A stretch of DNA of 64,000 nucleotides, from assembly GCA_011947345.1 (NCBI GenBank), contig JAAVTG010000717.1, forward strand, positions 1 through 64,000, in the 5' to 3' direction. This DNA is from Phytophthora quininea. Lineage: Eukaryota; Oomycota; Peronosporomycetes; Peronosporales; Peronosporaceae. Within the stretch, counting starts at the first letter, position 1. The number at the start of each line of letters is the position of its first letter. Below, piece by piece: positions 1-10,689 of the stretch. The notes under the pieces are model-generated. The model had not been told where the DNA came from, searched no databases, and worked only from the letters and a program-made list of their open reading frames with translations. The translations under genes and the position numbers were made by a program.

Positions 1-1072
1 GCCCGGCGTGCAGAGACTGGGCTGAAAATGAAGGTGCCCAAAATAAGGACGCCGCACTTGACCATCTCGCGTGCAAGTGCTGGCTGGCTGGCTCGACTCG
101 GCTATCTTTTCGCATCCGGGAGGTGCTGAAGCCTGCACCGGTCAGTTGATTCGAAACATCGTGCAGCGAGAAGTCCCTATCGATGGACTTCTACGGCTTG
201 GTGGTGAGGCGATACCTGCCGGAGCCGCGACTAGCTATTTGTCTAGCTGAATCGGAACCGGGTTCTTTATTCGAGCTCAAGGCCGTACTGTACTCGGCTG
301 AGACGGCTCACCCGCAGCAAACTGAAGCAGCAGCAGTAGTCGCTACAGTGAGCCGCAGCAGCGCGCGCTGACACTCGACGCCGTCCGGCAACAGATACAG
401 TTAGACGGCCAGGCCAGGGGTTCACGTCGGGATGCGAATCGTTAGCTGCTCGAATCTATTGACGTCTTGACCACTACCGCTCGTCTCACGCGCGCTTTGC
501 CTTTCGTGCTCTCGGTGTGGACGCAGCAGCTACGTCGAAGGCTCCATGCTGTCACGACCTGTGATTCACGGCTGCTGACACAAGAAAAGGGAGGAAAGAG
601 GTGTGTATCGCTGCGGATTAACTCCTGCCGCCCGTCGGCACTCACCAAGACGCCCGCAGCACTCACTCACTCCCGAGTTGTAGGGAAACCGCGACCCAAA
701 ACAAACCGCGATTGCTGATACCGCGCCCCGGCCATGACGGACGGACGCGAATCTAGCGAGATTCCACGTCCGCAGGAGATCAAATCCGCCCGAGCCGGAC
801 CGCCTGGCGAGTCTCACTTGATGCCGGGATCCGTCTGCGCTTCGTCGAGGTGAATTCGTGCTGGCCGAAGCGAAAGAGCGACCGCGCGGATAGCTCGGTC
901 GGTGCCGGGGCATGTTGTAGTTGATGTCGGCGGTAAGGCTGCAGTAATTGAAGGGGTAGAATGAGTCTGCGGTGCTCAGAAGCAGGACGGCGGATCAACA
1001 AAGCGTTTTCTCTATTGATTCATAGCAGTACGAAAACAATCAATATCCCTGGCAGCGGATAGCTCTACATCT
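1..1072. other. 3' flank, no gene recognised
   Basis: About 1.07 kb downstream of the phosphate transporter stop. Short open frames exist on both strands, but none shows a recognisable domain or membrane segment. I see no RNA gene or repeat here. The left window edge may cut a neighbouring gene's control region. Confidence 0.5.
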
Positions 1073-2486
1073 TCAGGCCGGGGTGGAGTTCGACTTGTAG
1101 CCGGACTCCTTCTCCTCCATGCCCTTGGACGCAAATGAGTCGCGAGTGAACTCGTCCTCGCCGTGCAGCTTCTTGTAGAACTCGGCGTCCATCTCTTCGA
1201 TAGGAACGTTGTTGTCGAACACACAGAACCACGTCAACGGGATCGACACGAACGCGATCGCGCAGAATGTAGAAGGCGCCGTCGTAGCCGAAGCTCTTGT
1301 TGTCGACCCAAATGGAGAAGCCGAATGAACCGATGGCGGCACCGGCCTTGCCGCACGCAGCCGAGATACCGTGGCAAGTGGATCGGATCGGCGTCGGGTA
1401 CATCTCGGTCGGCAGCACGAACGTGGCCGTGTTGGGACCAAAGTTGGAGAAGAACAGAGTCAGACCGTAGAGGATGATGAACAGCACCGTCTTGTCCTGC
1501 AGGTCGTCCCAGAAGATGCCGAGGATCAGGCAGAGCACGCCCATGAAGAAGAAGCCCTGCATCGCCATCTTCTTGCGGCCCAGACTGTTGATGAAGTAGA
1601 TGGCCACAAAGTAGCCCGGAAGAGCGAGTAGCGCCACGAACGCATTCATCACCGTCACCTGCTGCAGCGACGAGTTCTTGACTCCGATCACCGACAGGAT
1701 ACTGGCCGAGAACAGGTTCTGCGCGTAGTAGATGATGTCGAACAGGAACCACGTGCCGGCCGTGCCCAGCAGGCTCACCCAGTAGTGGCGGATGATGAAC
1801 GACAGGCGAGCCTTCTTCTCGGCACCAGCTTGGGCCACACCGGCGTGACGCTCCTGCAAAGCCTTGTACGCCTCCGTCTCATCGGCATTGATACGGTAGT
1901 ACGAGATAATAGCGGCGGGGATGACACCAATGCCGAACAGCAGACGCCACACCGTCTCGAGACGCGACTTGCTGTTGTTACCAGGCTTGCCGTCCGCAAG
2001 AGCCTGCACCAGCAGGTTGCCCATGATGGCGGCGAACACTTGGCCAGCACCCTGAAGGGAGAACGTGGTGGCCACGCGCTTGTTGCGGTCGGCAGAGCTG
2101 GTCGAGTCTTCAGCAGACGAACTGGCAGCCAGCGGGTATTCACCGCCGATACCGATGCCCAGAATGATACGAGCCACCACCAGGAACCACAGCGTCGCGC
2201 TGCCGTCGCCGGCGTACGCAGCCGTACACAAGATGCCACCGATGATCAGCAGCATGCACGTAGCAATCATGTTGACCTTACGGCCGAAGACATCGCCCAG
2301 GAAGCCGAACAGCAGCTGACCGATGACAGCGCCAATGATGGCGGCGGCAGACACCCACGACTTGACATACGACGTGTAGACGTGCTTAGTGTATTGCTCT
2401 GTGAGCACCACGTTGATGATGTTCATGACGAACAGGTCATAGGCGTCGTTGAAGAAGCCGAGGCCTCGCACCAGGTACTTGTTCAT
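1073..2486 (-). CDS. MFS inorganic phosphate transporter (PHS family), one frameshift
   Basis: Predicted proton-coupled phosphate symporter of the plasma membrane, major facilitator superfamily, PHS (Pho84/PHT1-like) family. The chosen start at 2486 opens with MNKYLVRGLGFFNDAYDLF, the conserved first helix; an upstream in-frame extension is poorly coded and was left out. Visible family features are the FLGDVFGRK loop after helix 2, GGEYPLAASSSAE around residue 140 (equivalent of the PHS signature GGDYPL), a long central loop rich in charged residues and about 12 hydrophobic segments. The frame breaks near 1262: up to FYIL the protein reads in one frame, and the last helix plus the acidic C-terminal tail continue in another down to the stop at 1073. 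One missing base explains it. It is not a clear homopolymer, so error and real mutation both remain possible. Full length would be about 470 residues, slightly short for the family. Family assignment is firm; substrate is inferred from family. Confidence 0.88.
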
Positions 2487-3707
2487 GGCTGTCGAAAGTG
2501 TCGAGGAACGCCTTGGGGACTGGGAACTTGGGCTGGAGCCGGCAAATTGCTGAGTGAACGAAGGCTCAGCCCAAGCACTGCCCATCGGCTGGGCAGCACG
2601 GAGCCTCTGAGCCAGAGCCCTTCTCACTGAGAGCGGGCACACATGGCAGGGACGCCCTCCTCAGCTGATTGTGGTCTCCTGCCGCCTTTGCATTTCCAGG
2701 AAGCATGTTTCCCAACGATTTGTCTAGGGCTCACGCAGACTGTCTACCAGCAGCCACAAAGTGCTTTCCCGGATGGAGACAACGCTTTTTCATGAGCGAC
2801 CGTTCCAAAGGTTCCATGGCAGATCTCCAAGACTGCACCAAGAGCAACCTGAAGCACGACGGTGCAGTGGTTTCTTCGGTGTTGGCACCGCCAATTCAAT
2901 CAATGCGCCACCACCAAAAGTACTTCCCTTTGAATCTTGGGGTGCGACCCCATGTCAATCGGGATCCGTTAAAGCCGTAGCAAGGTGCAAGCTGACCGTC
3001 AGTCATCGCACCGCTTGGCTTTTAATCGTCCTCGCGGTACAGACGACATCTTCACGCTCACACCGGCTGGAGCCGAACTGCCAGCACACACGCCGACAGG
3101 TCTCCTGTCTCACTGCAACGTGTTGCACTTTCGGTGTGCGTGTTCAAATTCGTCAACGAGACGATCCCCGCGGTTATGCGAGACTGTGAAGGCATTGAGA
3201 GATTCCGCGGCTAAAGGCAATCGAATCCGAGTGATCCCCAGGCACACCTGCCAGGGCTGGTCTCAACTCCGTACACTTGCTGGCTCTGCAGTTCCTGCTG
3301 ACCGCTCGATACCCAATGTACACGTACACTCTTCAACGCTGTCACCAAGACGCAGAGAAGCGTTGCTTTGAGACGGTCCTCGCTGGTTAGGAAGGAACAT
3401 TACGAGTCGATAGCTCTGAGAACGGGGACGACAGGACCAATCCGTTGCGATCTCCACAAGCTCTGCCTTATCTTCCAGGCTAGCGGTAAATTGCGGTACG
3501 TTCGCCTGCCGTTCCGCACGACTCGACGGTGCTGAGGATGGAGTTCCAAGCCCCGCGTGCCAAACGACAAAGCTGGGAGGTTTTTACGAGATATACACTT
3601 TCCCAGCACAACACCACTGTCGCTAGGATTACTTAGGATCCGTTGGCTTGCATGCGATCGGGGAACGATGTGCTTTTCACACATGCACGTGAAAGTCTTG
3701 GGTCAGC
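2487..3707. other. Intergenic, nothing recognised
   Basis: Holds the 5' flank of the phosphate transporter and the 3' flank of the mannosyltransferase. Open frames up to 142 codons occur, but their translations are arginine/serine-rich with no domain and look like chance frames in GC-rich DNA. Confidence 0.5.
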
Positions 3708-5196
3708 CTACGCGAACGGGTTCCACCATGCTCGTCGGTCTTCGTCTATCCAGCCGGACACCACATCGTGAAATTGCCGGCGCTGGGTCAATAGCATCAT
3801 CTCGAGAGGAGCGAGCTCCATCGTTGTGACGTCGAACGGACAAGTCTGCAGGAGCTTCCTCTCCGTAAACGAGCCGGGATACAATCCAGCAGGTCGTGCA
3901 GCAGTGCGGTACAGACTGCGGAGATCTCGACCCCACTCCAAAATGCTGTCGCTGTTCATGTACAATGGCTCGACGTCGGCCTTGGGCCCTTTGGCGGGGT
4001 TCATCTGCATTGGGAAATGCTGCAGCGCATCCCCACACAATACGCCGTCATTGTCTCGTCCAGCAGTAAGAAGATCCGAACCAATTGCGCCTACCGCATA
4101 ATCTGAGAAGGAATACGCGGTCTCGGCCAGTTCACAAGCGATCCAATAGAGCTCTTTGTCGCCATAGGACGGCACCGTCGACAGCCCATTCAACGACACA
4201 AACGACGCCAAGATGGCTGTCGCTCTCGACTGTCTTGCCTTGTTCCACAGCACAAGCGACGAATCCATTTGATGTCCGCTGCGTAGTTGCCACGAGTGCG
4301 AATACAGCAGAAACTTGCTCGGTCTGAAGCTAAAATCCAGTCCAAGTAGTCTGGAGCCTTGCAGTCTGGGTTTCACGCTTTTAACCGCTTGGAAGTGACG
4401 ATAAGGAGCCACGTCAAAGCCCGACAGAAATCGATGTAGCGCTCCCAGCGTCATGTCCAATTGACCTGCTTCATCGTGCTGCCTCGCTGCTAAATAAGAC
4501 AGCTCATAGCTGATCCGGTCGTGGAAGAAGAGCGTCCCCGTGTTCTTGTACTTGTCTGTGGTCCATAATGACATGGGACTCTGAAAGAAGAGTGTGTCTG
4601 CATCCAACAGCATGATCTCTTGAACTTGGAGTATATTACGGCCAGCACCTTGATGTCGAAGCTCCGGAACTTGTGTCGACAATGCTCTAAATCCACACAG
4701 AACAGTTTACGGCCATCTCCCATCGCTGCACTTGCTGCCAGTTCACACACGTCGTAGAAGTTGATCATTGGATCATGTTTCTTCATCGTTTGTTGCAGTT
4801 TTTCGCTTAGATCTCCGCAGTGAGGCACCTCGATGGGCAAATTCACTTGGAAATGTCGGAGTTCCAACACGAGGGAAAACCCCAATAGGGCAATGTCATC
4901 GTACAGTGGTAGCACAATTCCTCGAGGTGTTGCAGTGTCGAAATGCCGCGATTCTTGGTAGAGTTTGTCTGTGAAGAGCTCGGAGAGTTCATGGGGCAGT
5001 GCAGGGACGTCCCACGCCAGTCGTCGACGATATCGGAGGAGACTTTTACCGACTTGGAAGACGACGATTGACACAAGTAGCAGGAGACTGTAGAGCAGCC
5101 ACCGACCGCGCAGAGAGAGCAGAAACAACCGCCATCGAGTCCGCAAGCGACGTAAGCGGTGGTGGTCGCGGTGGTCGCGCCAATGCTCCCCAGCAT
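3708..5196 (-). CDS. MNN1-type alpha-mannosyltransferase-like glycosyltransferase, type II membrane protein, two frameshifts
   Basis: Likely Golgi glycosyltransferase of the fungal MNN1/MNT family (alpha-1,3-mannosyl transfer to glycoproteins is known for the family; acceptor unknown here). A short basic N-terminus precedes one strong hydrophobic anchor (WLLYSLLLLVSIVVF), a stem, then the catalytic part. The metal-binding DxD is seen as EIMLLDADTLFF. Further family motifs are TGTLFFHDR, HQMDSSLVLWNK, SYGDKELYWIACEL and the C-terminal DGVLCGDALQHFP. Two breaks interrupt the frame. Near 4625, before the DxD, one extra base gives the expected SKFQEIMLLDAD. At the C-run 5188-5191 one more base joins the anchor to an ATG at 5196. 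With both repaired the protein is about 495 residues. Without repair the N-terminus has no ATG. The copia element begins about 300 bp upstream of this start, so it sits in the promoter region. Confidence 0.8.
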
Positions 5197-5500
5197 GTAT
5201 CCGAGACTGTCCTTTTTTTCAGATACGGAAACTTTGATAAATCCTAAATAAAGTATCACAAACACAGATGTTGAAACAAACACAGGGACGTGCGTGTCCT
5301 TGGCGATAGGCAACACGTTGCCCGAGTCTAAGCTCTTCAGACAAAACAATGGTGAATTGCTCAACTCGTGGTAACTCGCCCACAAATTCAAATGGTCTGG
5401 CAACGGCGCTACACGACTCGACGGGATCAGCAAGCCCCCAAATACAACGAAGAAGGTGTCTTTGAAGGCACTATAGTTAAAGAATTAACTCTTTCATCCT

Positions 5501-5747
5501 TGTTGAAGTAAGGGCTTATCCCCTTACCTGACTTTTTAACTGCATATCATGCAGTATAGTAGGACCCCACTGAAGGGCAACTTGCCCTTCAGAAATGACT
5601 GGTAACGGGCAACTTTCACTGCCTGCTTGGCAGTAGCATACTCTTCTAGCTTAGGTTCTACTTTAACGACTCACTAATGAACACTTCGCTTTCTACCGTC
5701 AAGTACCTAGTCTCCTTCTCTATGCGCTAAAGCTGCCAACATCAACA
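5501..5747 (+). repeat. Probable 5' LTR of the copia element
   Basis: A 247 bp segment begins TGTTGAAGTAAGG and ends ACATCAACA, so it has short inverted ends (TGTTGA / TCAACA) as expected for an LTR. It lies directly before gag. With no second LTR in the window the boundaries rest on the terminal dinucleotides and position only. No clear tRNA primer-binding site was recognised after 5747. Confidence 0.55.
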
Positions 5748-5750
5748 GGT

Positions 5751-6828
5751 ATGAGTCCCAGCCAAGCCTCAAGCGACGACTTCCCACGGCTTACCGGCTC
5801 AAGGAATTTCGACGTGTGGAAGACCCGAGTGGCAGCCTCGCTTGACGGCAAGCACCTCCTCGGTTTCGTCAGCAAGAAGGACTACGACGGGTTGAGCGAC
5901 GACGATGACGAAGACTTCTCTGACAGGAAGATGTCCGACTCTGCCGACGGGGCTGCTTCGACCTCCACGCCAGTCGATTACGACTCGCAAGCCGTCGACT
6001 ACGAGCCAAGCTCCGACGAAGCTGCGTCCGGCAGTGAAGAAGATGCCAAGACCAGCACGATCCCCAAGCCACCCTCCCCGGTTCGCTCGTTTTCGCAGCG
6101 CAAGTCGCAGTGTCGAGCTGATAAGGAGAAGCGTGTGCCACTGTCGTCCCGCCGTCTCCGCCGCATGGAGGCGCAGACCAAGCATTTCTTGATGAAGACG
6201 ATGGACGACACGCACATCCGGCTGGTCAAGAACCTCACGACGGCTTGCGACATCTTCCAAGCCATTTGCAAGAAGTACGAGGGCGCTGCGTTCCATGGCG
6301 ACCCGTACTTTATTCTGCACTTTCTCATGGAAACCAAGTACGAGGAAGGAAGCGACGTGAACGAGTTCTTCCTCACCCTCGAAGACGCGATGCTAGCCGC
6401 GTCCAAGGCGACCGAATCGGTCCTCACCGATGGACAGAAGTCTGTCTACCTGTTCCACTCCATGCCAGCGTCCTGGAAGGATGACCTATGTATTTGGGAA
6501 GGTAATCGGAAGTACATCCCGTACGACGAGCTCGAGACGAGCATCGAGAACAAGGTCCGCAAGACGGAGGCGCAAACACGTTACTCTCTGTCGAAGGGCA
6601 CCTCTGAGAGCAGTAAAACCAAGGAAGAGCAAGCTCTCATCGCACCATCGCAAGCCCCGGCACGTTTGTTGAGTGACCTACGACCAGGTCTGCAGCTACT
6701 GCCAGAAGCCTCGCCACGATATCCGGCAATGTCGAGGGCTGCAAAAGGACCTTCGGGATGGCACGGTGAAGGCGGGAACGGTCCTGCCTGCGAACTTTGA
6801 GTTCCGCGGTGGGAACTCTAACTGGTAA
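5751..6828 (+). pseudogene. gag: copia Gag (UBN2-like) with zinc knuckle, frameshifted
   Basis: The ATG at 5751 lies three bases after the LTR. The first part encodes an acidic, serine-rich Gag-like protein. Its conserved core (IFQAICKKYEGAAFH, HFLMETKYEEGSDVNEFF, LFHSMPASWKD) resembles copia gag-polypeptide (UBN2) domains. A CCHC knuckle, CSYCQKPRHDIRQC (CX2CX4HX4C), is encoded at 6691-6732 in another frame, so a frameshift lies near 6670. It would package element RNA into particles; this copy cannot make the joined product. Confidence 0.8.
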
Positions 6829-6990
6829 CGACGTGGCAACAACTCCGGTCGTGGACGTGGATCCTGGAAGACAGGCGGTCGAGGCGGCAACTACCGCGAC
6901 AACAACAGCAAGAGACATCAGCAATCTCGTCGTGACGAAGGTGGATACGACCAGCCCCGCCGTGAAGAAGCACGCATCGCTGTCGCGACA

Positions 6991-8954
6991 GTGGTCAAGC
7001 CTGTCCCACCCGCTATCAGTCTGACGGCTCAAGCGTCCTCCACCTTCGACTCCAACTGGACGGTCGACTCGGGCTGCACCAGCCATGTCACCCAGCATGC
7101 CAACTGGTTCGTCTCGAAGACTCCTGCTACTGGCACCATTACGGTCGGTGGAAAGTCCGAGATTCCCATTGAAGGCACAGGTGATGCCGTCCTTCAGGTG
7201 ACTGATTCTAAGGGAGTTCACCGACAGCTAACGCTGCGTTACGTGCTTTACGCTCCGCAGCTTCGCTACAACCTGCTTTTGGTTGCTGCGGCTGAGGAAC
7301 ACGACTTTCGCTTCACGTTCCAGCGAGCTGTGTGCACGGTTCAGACCGACCACCGCTTCAACCTCAAGGCGAAGAAGTCTGCCACTGCGAAGCTGTATCA
7401 GTTTACTGCCACGCCAATCCAGAAGCAAGAAACCCACGTGGCCACCTCAGGTAAGCCCGCTGCTGTCATGCTCTTGCACAAAGACTTGGTCGCCCTAACA
7501 TTCGTGTCTTACAGGCACTCACTAAGGACCAAGCACTACAAGGACTCGATGCCAACACCGTAATTCCTAAAGACAGTTTCTTTCGCTCTGCATGCACTTA
7601 CGCGAAGTCTCACCGCGCTGCATTTCCCTCTAATAGACATGTTGAACGTGCCTCAATGCCTTTGCAAAAAGTTCATTCTGACATCTGTGGGCCACTACCG
7701 GTTCCTAGTATTAGCGGCTGTCGCTACTTTGTTGTGTTTATTGACGACTTTACGCGCTACATGTTTGCCTACCTTATTAAGGCCCGTAGCCAACTCTACT
7801 CTTGTTACGAAGACTTCATAATGAAATCCTTGAACATCTTCCGCTCTGGTGTGCACACCCTAGAATATCCAGGTTCCACTTCGGACTTGGATGTTCAGGT
7901 GCTTCAAGCCGACAATGCAAAAGAGTACGAAAAGCTCGGCCGCATAGTCTTTAAGCGGTACGGAACACACGCGCAGTTTACCGACGCTTACACACCACAG
8001 CAAAATGGTGTCGCTGAGCGACGCATGCGTACGATCACGGAACGTGTACGTGCCCTCTTACTTGATGCAAATCTACCAAAGACACTCTGGGCTGAATGTG
8101 TCAGTCATGTGACTACACTGCTCAATGTGACACCGAGTGAGAACACTTACACTTGCAGTCCTTATGAGCTATGGTACAATCGCAAACCGAGTGTGCAGTA
8201 CCTAAACGTTTTTGGGTGTGCGGCTTACGCCCACATCAATGACATCTATAGGGATAAGCTGGATGCACGGGCAAAACTCTGTATATACCTAGGCATTCCT
8301 GGCCACAAGAAAGGATATCGTCTCATGGGTGTTCAGACTCAAGCGATAGTCTACAGTCGCGATGTCGTCTTTCAGGAAGACATTTTTCCAACCCTTGAGA
8401 ATGTCGACGACACACACGATCCATTGCCGCTACTGGCTCATCTGGTTGGAACTATCCCGTCTGGTGATAGTCCCACGTCCAATACTCAAACCAGCCAATC
8501 AACGCGGGTCGGACCAAGCAACCTCTCGCGGGTCGGACCAAACGTCCAACCTTCTATAACTACAGAGGCGACGCCAAATCCGCTGCCACCACTGGGCAAT
8601 GCACTCGACAGTGGCGTAGTAACTTATTCATTTGTAACGGAGACGTCTTCAACTTCTCCGAAGCCCTCAGCTAAATGCCCTCGGTATGAGGAAGCAATCA
8701 ACCTTACAGAGATTACATCAGAGGAAGATACTCGAGAAAATAAAGAGCGCACAGCTCACACGCTAAGTCTACTTGCTATTCGGTATGTGCCTGAGCCTAA
8801 GCCCTACAAAGCAGCAATGAAATCAGGTTATGCGAGACAATGGCGAACTGCTGCTGAATCTGAATTTGCGTTCCTCATGAAAACGAAACGTGGGTTCTGG
8901 TTCCCCCACTCAAAGGCCGCCGTGTTCTTCAAAACCGGTGGGTCTTCGTTGTAA
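6991..8954 (+). pseudogene. pol: copia protease and integrase region, frameshifted
   Basis: The aspartic protease shows WTVDSGCTSHVT near 7058. A GAG-pre-integrase part follows (RPNIRVLQALTKDQAL... near 7480-7640), but in another frame. The integrase core at about 7665-8100 keeps its DDE triad in context: HSDICGPLP, QADNAKEYE, and the E of PQQNGVAERRM. After about 8400 comes the usual serine/threonine-rich linker, then the start of reverse transcriptase. Two open stretches (6991-7563, 7656-8954) are out of frame with each other. Confidence 0.88.
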
Positions 8955-10087
8955 AGTACACTGGTTCAGGTGAGATCGACAGGTTTAAGGCACACCTAGT
9001 TATAAAAGGGCTACTGCAGCAGTATGGCATTGATTACAACGAGATCTTCTCCCCGGTTATCAGGATGGAGGTCCTACGCCTCCTCCTGGTCATAGCTGCC
9101 TTGCTAGACTACGAGATCCATCAGATGGATGTGAAGACCGCTTTCTTAAGCGGCTTTCTTTCGGAAGAAATATACATGGCTCGGCCTGAAGGCTTTTTCT
9201 GCTGCTAGCCAAGAGCACCTTGTCTGCAAACTCCTCAAGAGCCTCTACGGCCTTAAGCAAGCACCTCGCAATTTGGTATCAGGCACTGTGTGCCTTCCTG
9301 GAGAGTCTCGGCTTTGACAAGCTGATCAAAGATAGCTGAGTCTTCATAGCGACATTTGACGATCAAGTCTGCTACATTGCTGTCTATGTGGACGATCTGC
9401 TTATTATAGCACCCACTGTAAGCCTTGTATGCCGTATTAAATCGGCCCTGAAAAGAGATTTTCAATGACAGATTTAGGGAGGTGAAGTACATTCTCGGCT
9501 GGTGCATTGTACGGAACCGTGAAGCCCGAACAAAATTTGTCCATCACTAAAAGTATGCTACCAATGTCCTCGACAAGTTTGAACATCTCATTTCATATCG
9601 CACTGCGACGTCCTCAGACCGCAGCATCAAGCTCACAAAAGCCATGGAGCCTCAGACCCAAGAAGAGAGGGAGGATATGAAAGATATTCCATACCGAGAA
9701 ATCGTAGGCAGTCTAATGTACCTCATGGTTGGTACTCGCCCTGACCTAGTGTGTTACATGCGCGAACTCAGCCAATTCTTAACGAACCCTGGAAAGGAAC
9801 ACTGGAAAGCAGTAGCGAGAGGTTTAAAATATTTATCTGGTACAACTGACCAAGGTCTGCTACTTGGTGGATCGACGGCGGTTGATACTAGTAACCTAGC
9901 TGATCATCTGACCGCCTACACAGACTCCGACAATGCTAATTGCGCTGACACTAGAAGATCAGTTGGTGGATACGGTACAATGATCGGGGCAAGTCCGATC
10001 TCATGGCTTTCGAGGAAGCACCATACTGTTGTGCTCTCGACTACAGAGGCTGAGTACATTGCATCCAATAGGTTTCACCCTCAATGA
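8955..10087 (+). pseudogene. pol: copia reverse transcriptase and RNase H, decayed
   Basis: Reverse transcriptase is recognisable across stops and shifts: QYGIDYNEIFSPVIRMEVLR, then YEIHQMDVKTAFLSGFL with the first catalytic Asp near 9128, then YVDDLLII with the paired Asp near 9384. RNase H is open from 9644 (TRPDLVCYMRELSQFL, AYTDSDNANCADTRRSVGGY, WLSRKHHTVVLSTTEAEYIAS). The match ends at about 10070, where the element is cut. Confidence 0.88.
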
Positions 10088-10174
10088 GGTTCCCTGGTAC
10101 ACAGCCACCGAATAAGCTAACAATAATAATGTGAAAATGAATGACAAAGTCAAAGAAGCAAATGTATTATCTAC

Positions 10175-10660
10175 TTAAGCCTCCAGAGCTACCTTACGCA
10201 CAAACATAAGGCTATTGATCCACTCGCCATAGCGTCCCAAGCTACGCTTGACAGACTCATCACGAGCGGTGTACTTGTGACTCTGCACCTCCAGGACGAA
10301 ATCGTGCCCGACGCCCATGGTATTGCTGACAGCTACAATGTAGAAGCCGTCCTCGAGCGCCAAACGCTTGATTCCAGCGACGTCACGGTGTCCAGAACTC
10401 TGCCGCTTGTGCTTCAGGTCCTTGAGCGAAATGCGCGATCCAGCACACTTCTCGCCCGAAACACCTTCCAGCGTATGCCACGAGAAAAATCAACCTTGCG
10501 CTTGCGCGACTCAGCCAAGAAGCTCTTCTCTTCGGCGTCCGGCGCTGCTGACGGCTCACCCAGTAGCTGCACGGCCTGCTGCAACGTCGTGAACAAGCAC
10601 GTTCCACTGGTATTGGCGCCCACCAGCGTGGGAATAGCCTTTCGCGCCCAGTGCGGGAAG
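10175..10660 (-). pseudogene. Unrecognised decayed ORF, possibly a papain-fold domain
   Basis: Reading leftward from about 10660, one frame gives FPHWARKAIPTLVGANTSG, then TCLFTTLQQAVQLLGEP. After a frameshift another gives ISLKDLKHKRQ, LALEDGFYIVAVSN, VGHDFVLEVQSHKY and a C-terminus ending at 10175. A cysteine at the start of a predicted helix plus a later GH-hydrophobic-strand motif recalls papain-fold (OTU/Ulp1-like) proteases of transposons, but this is only a pattern resemblance. It adjoins the truncated copia element and may be part of another dead transposon. Confidence 0.35.
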
Positions 10661-10689
10661 CCCGTATACTTGCTCGCACACAGATAGGA

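Larger units (their letters stand above)
5501..10070 (+). mobile_element. Ty1/copia LTR retrotransposon, degenerate and 3'-truncated
   Basis: Gag, zinc knuckle, protease, integrase, reverse transcriptase and RNase H appear in the copia order (integrase before reverse transcriptase). The reading frame is broken at several places. The coding homology stops inside RNase H right after TTEAEYIAS, near 10070. No copy of the left LTR is found to the right of that point, so the 3' end and right LTR are lost. The element is non-functional as it stands. Confidence 0.9.

Noticed and set aside
1785..2630. 281-codon plus-strand frame over the phosphate transporter
   Set aside because: Antisense shadow of the transporter; no recognisable protein features.
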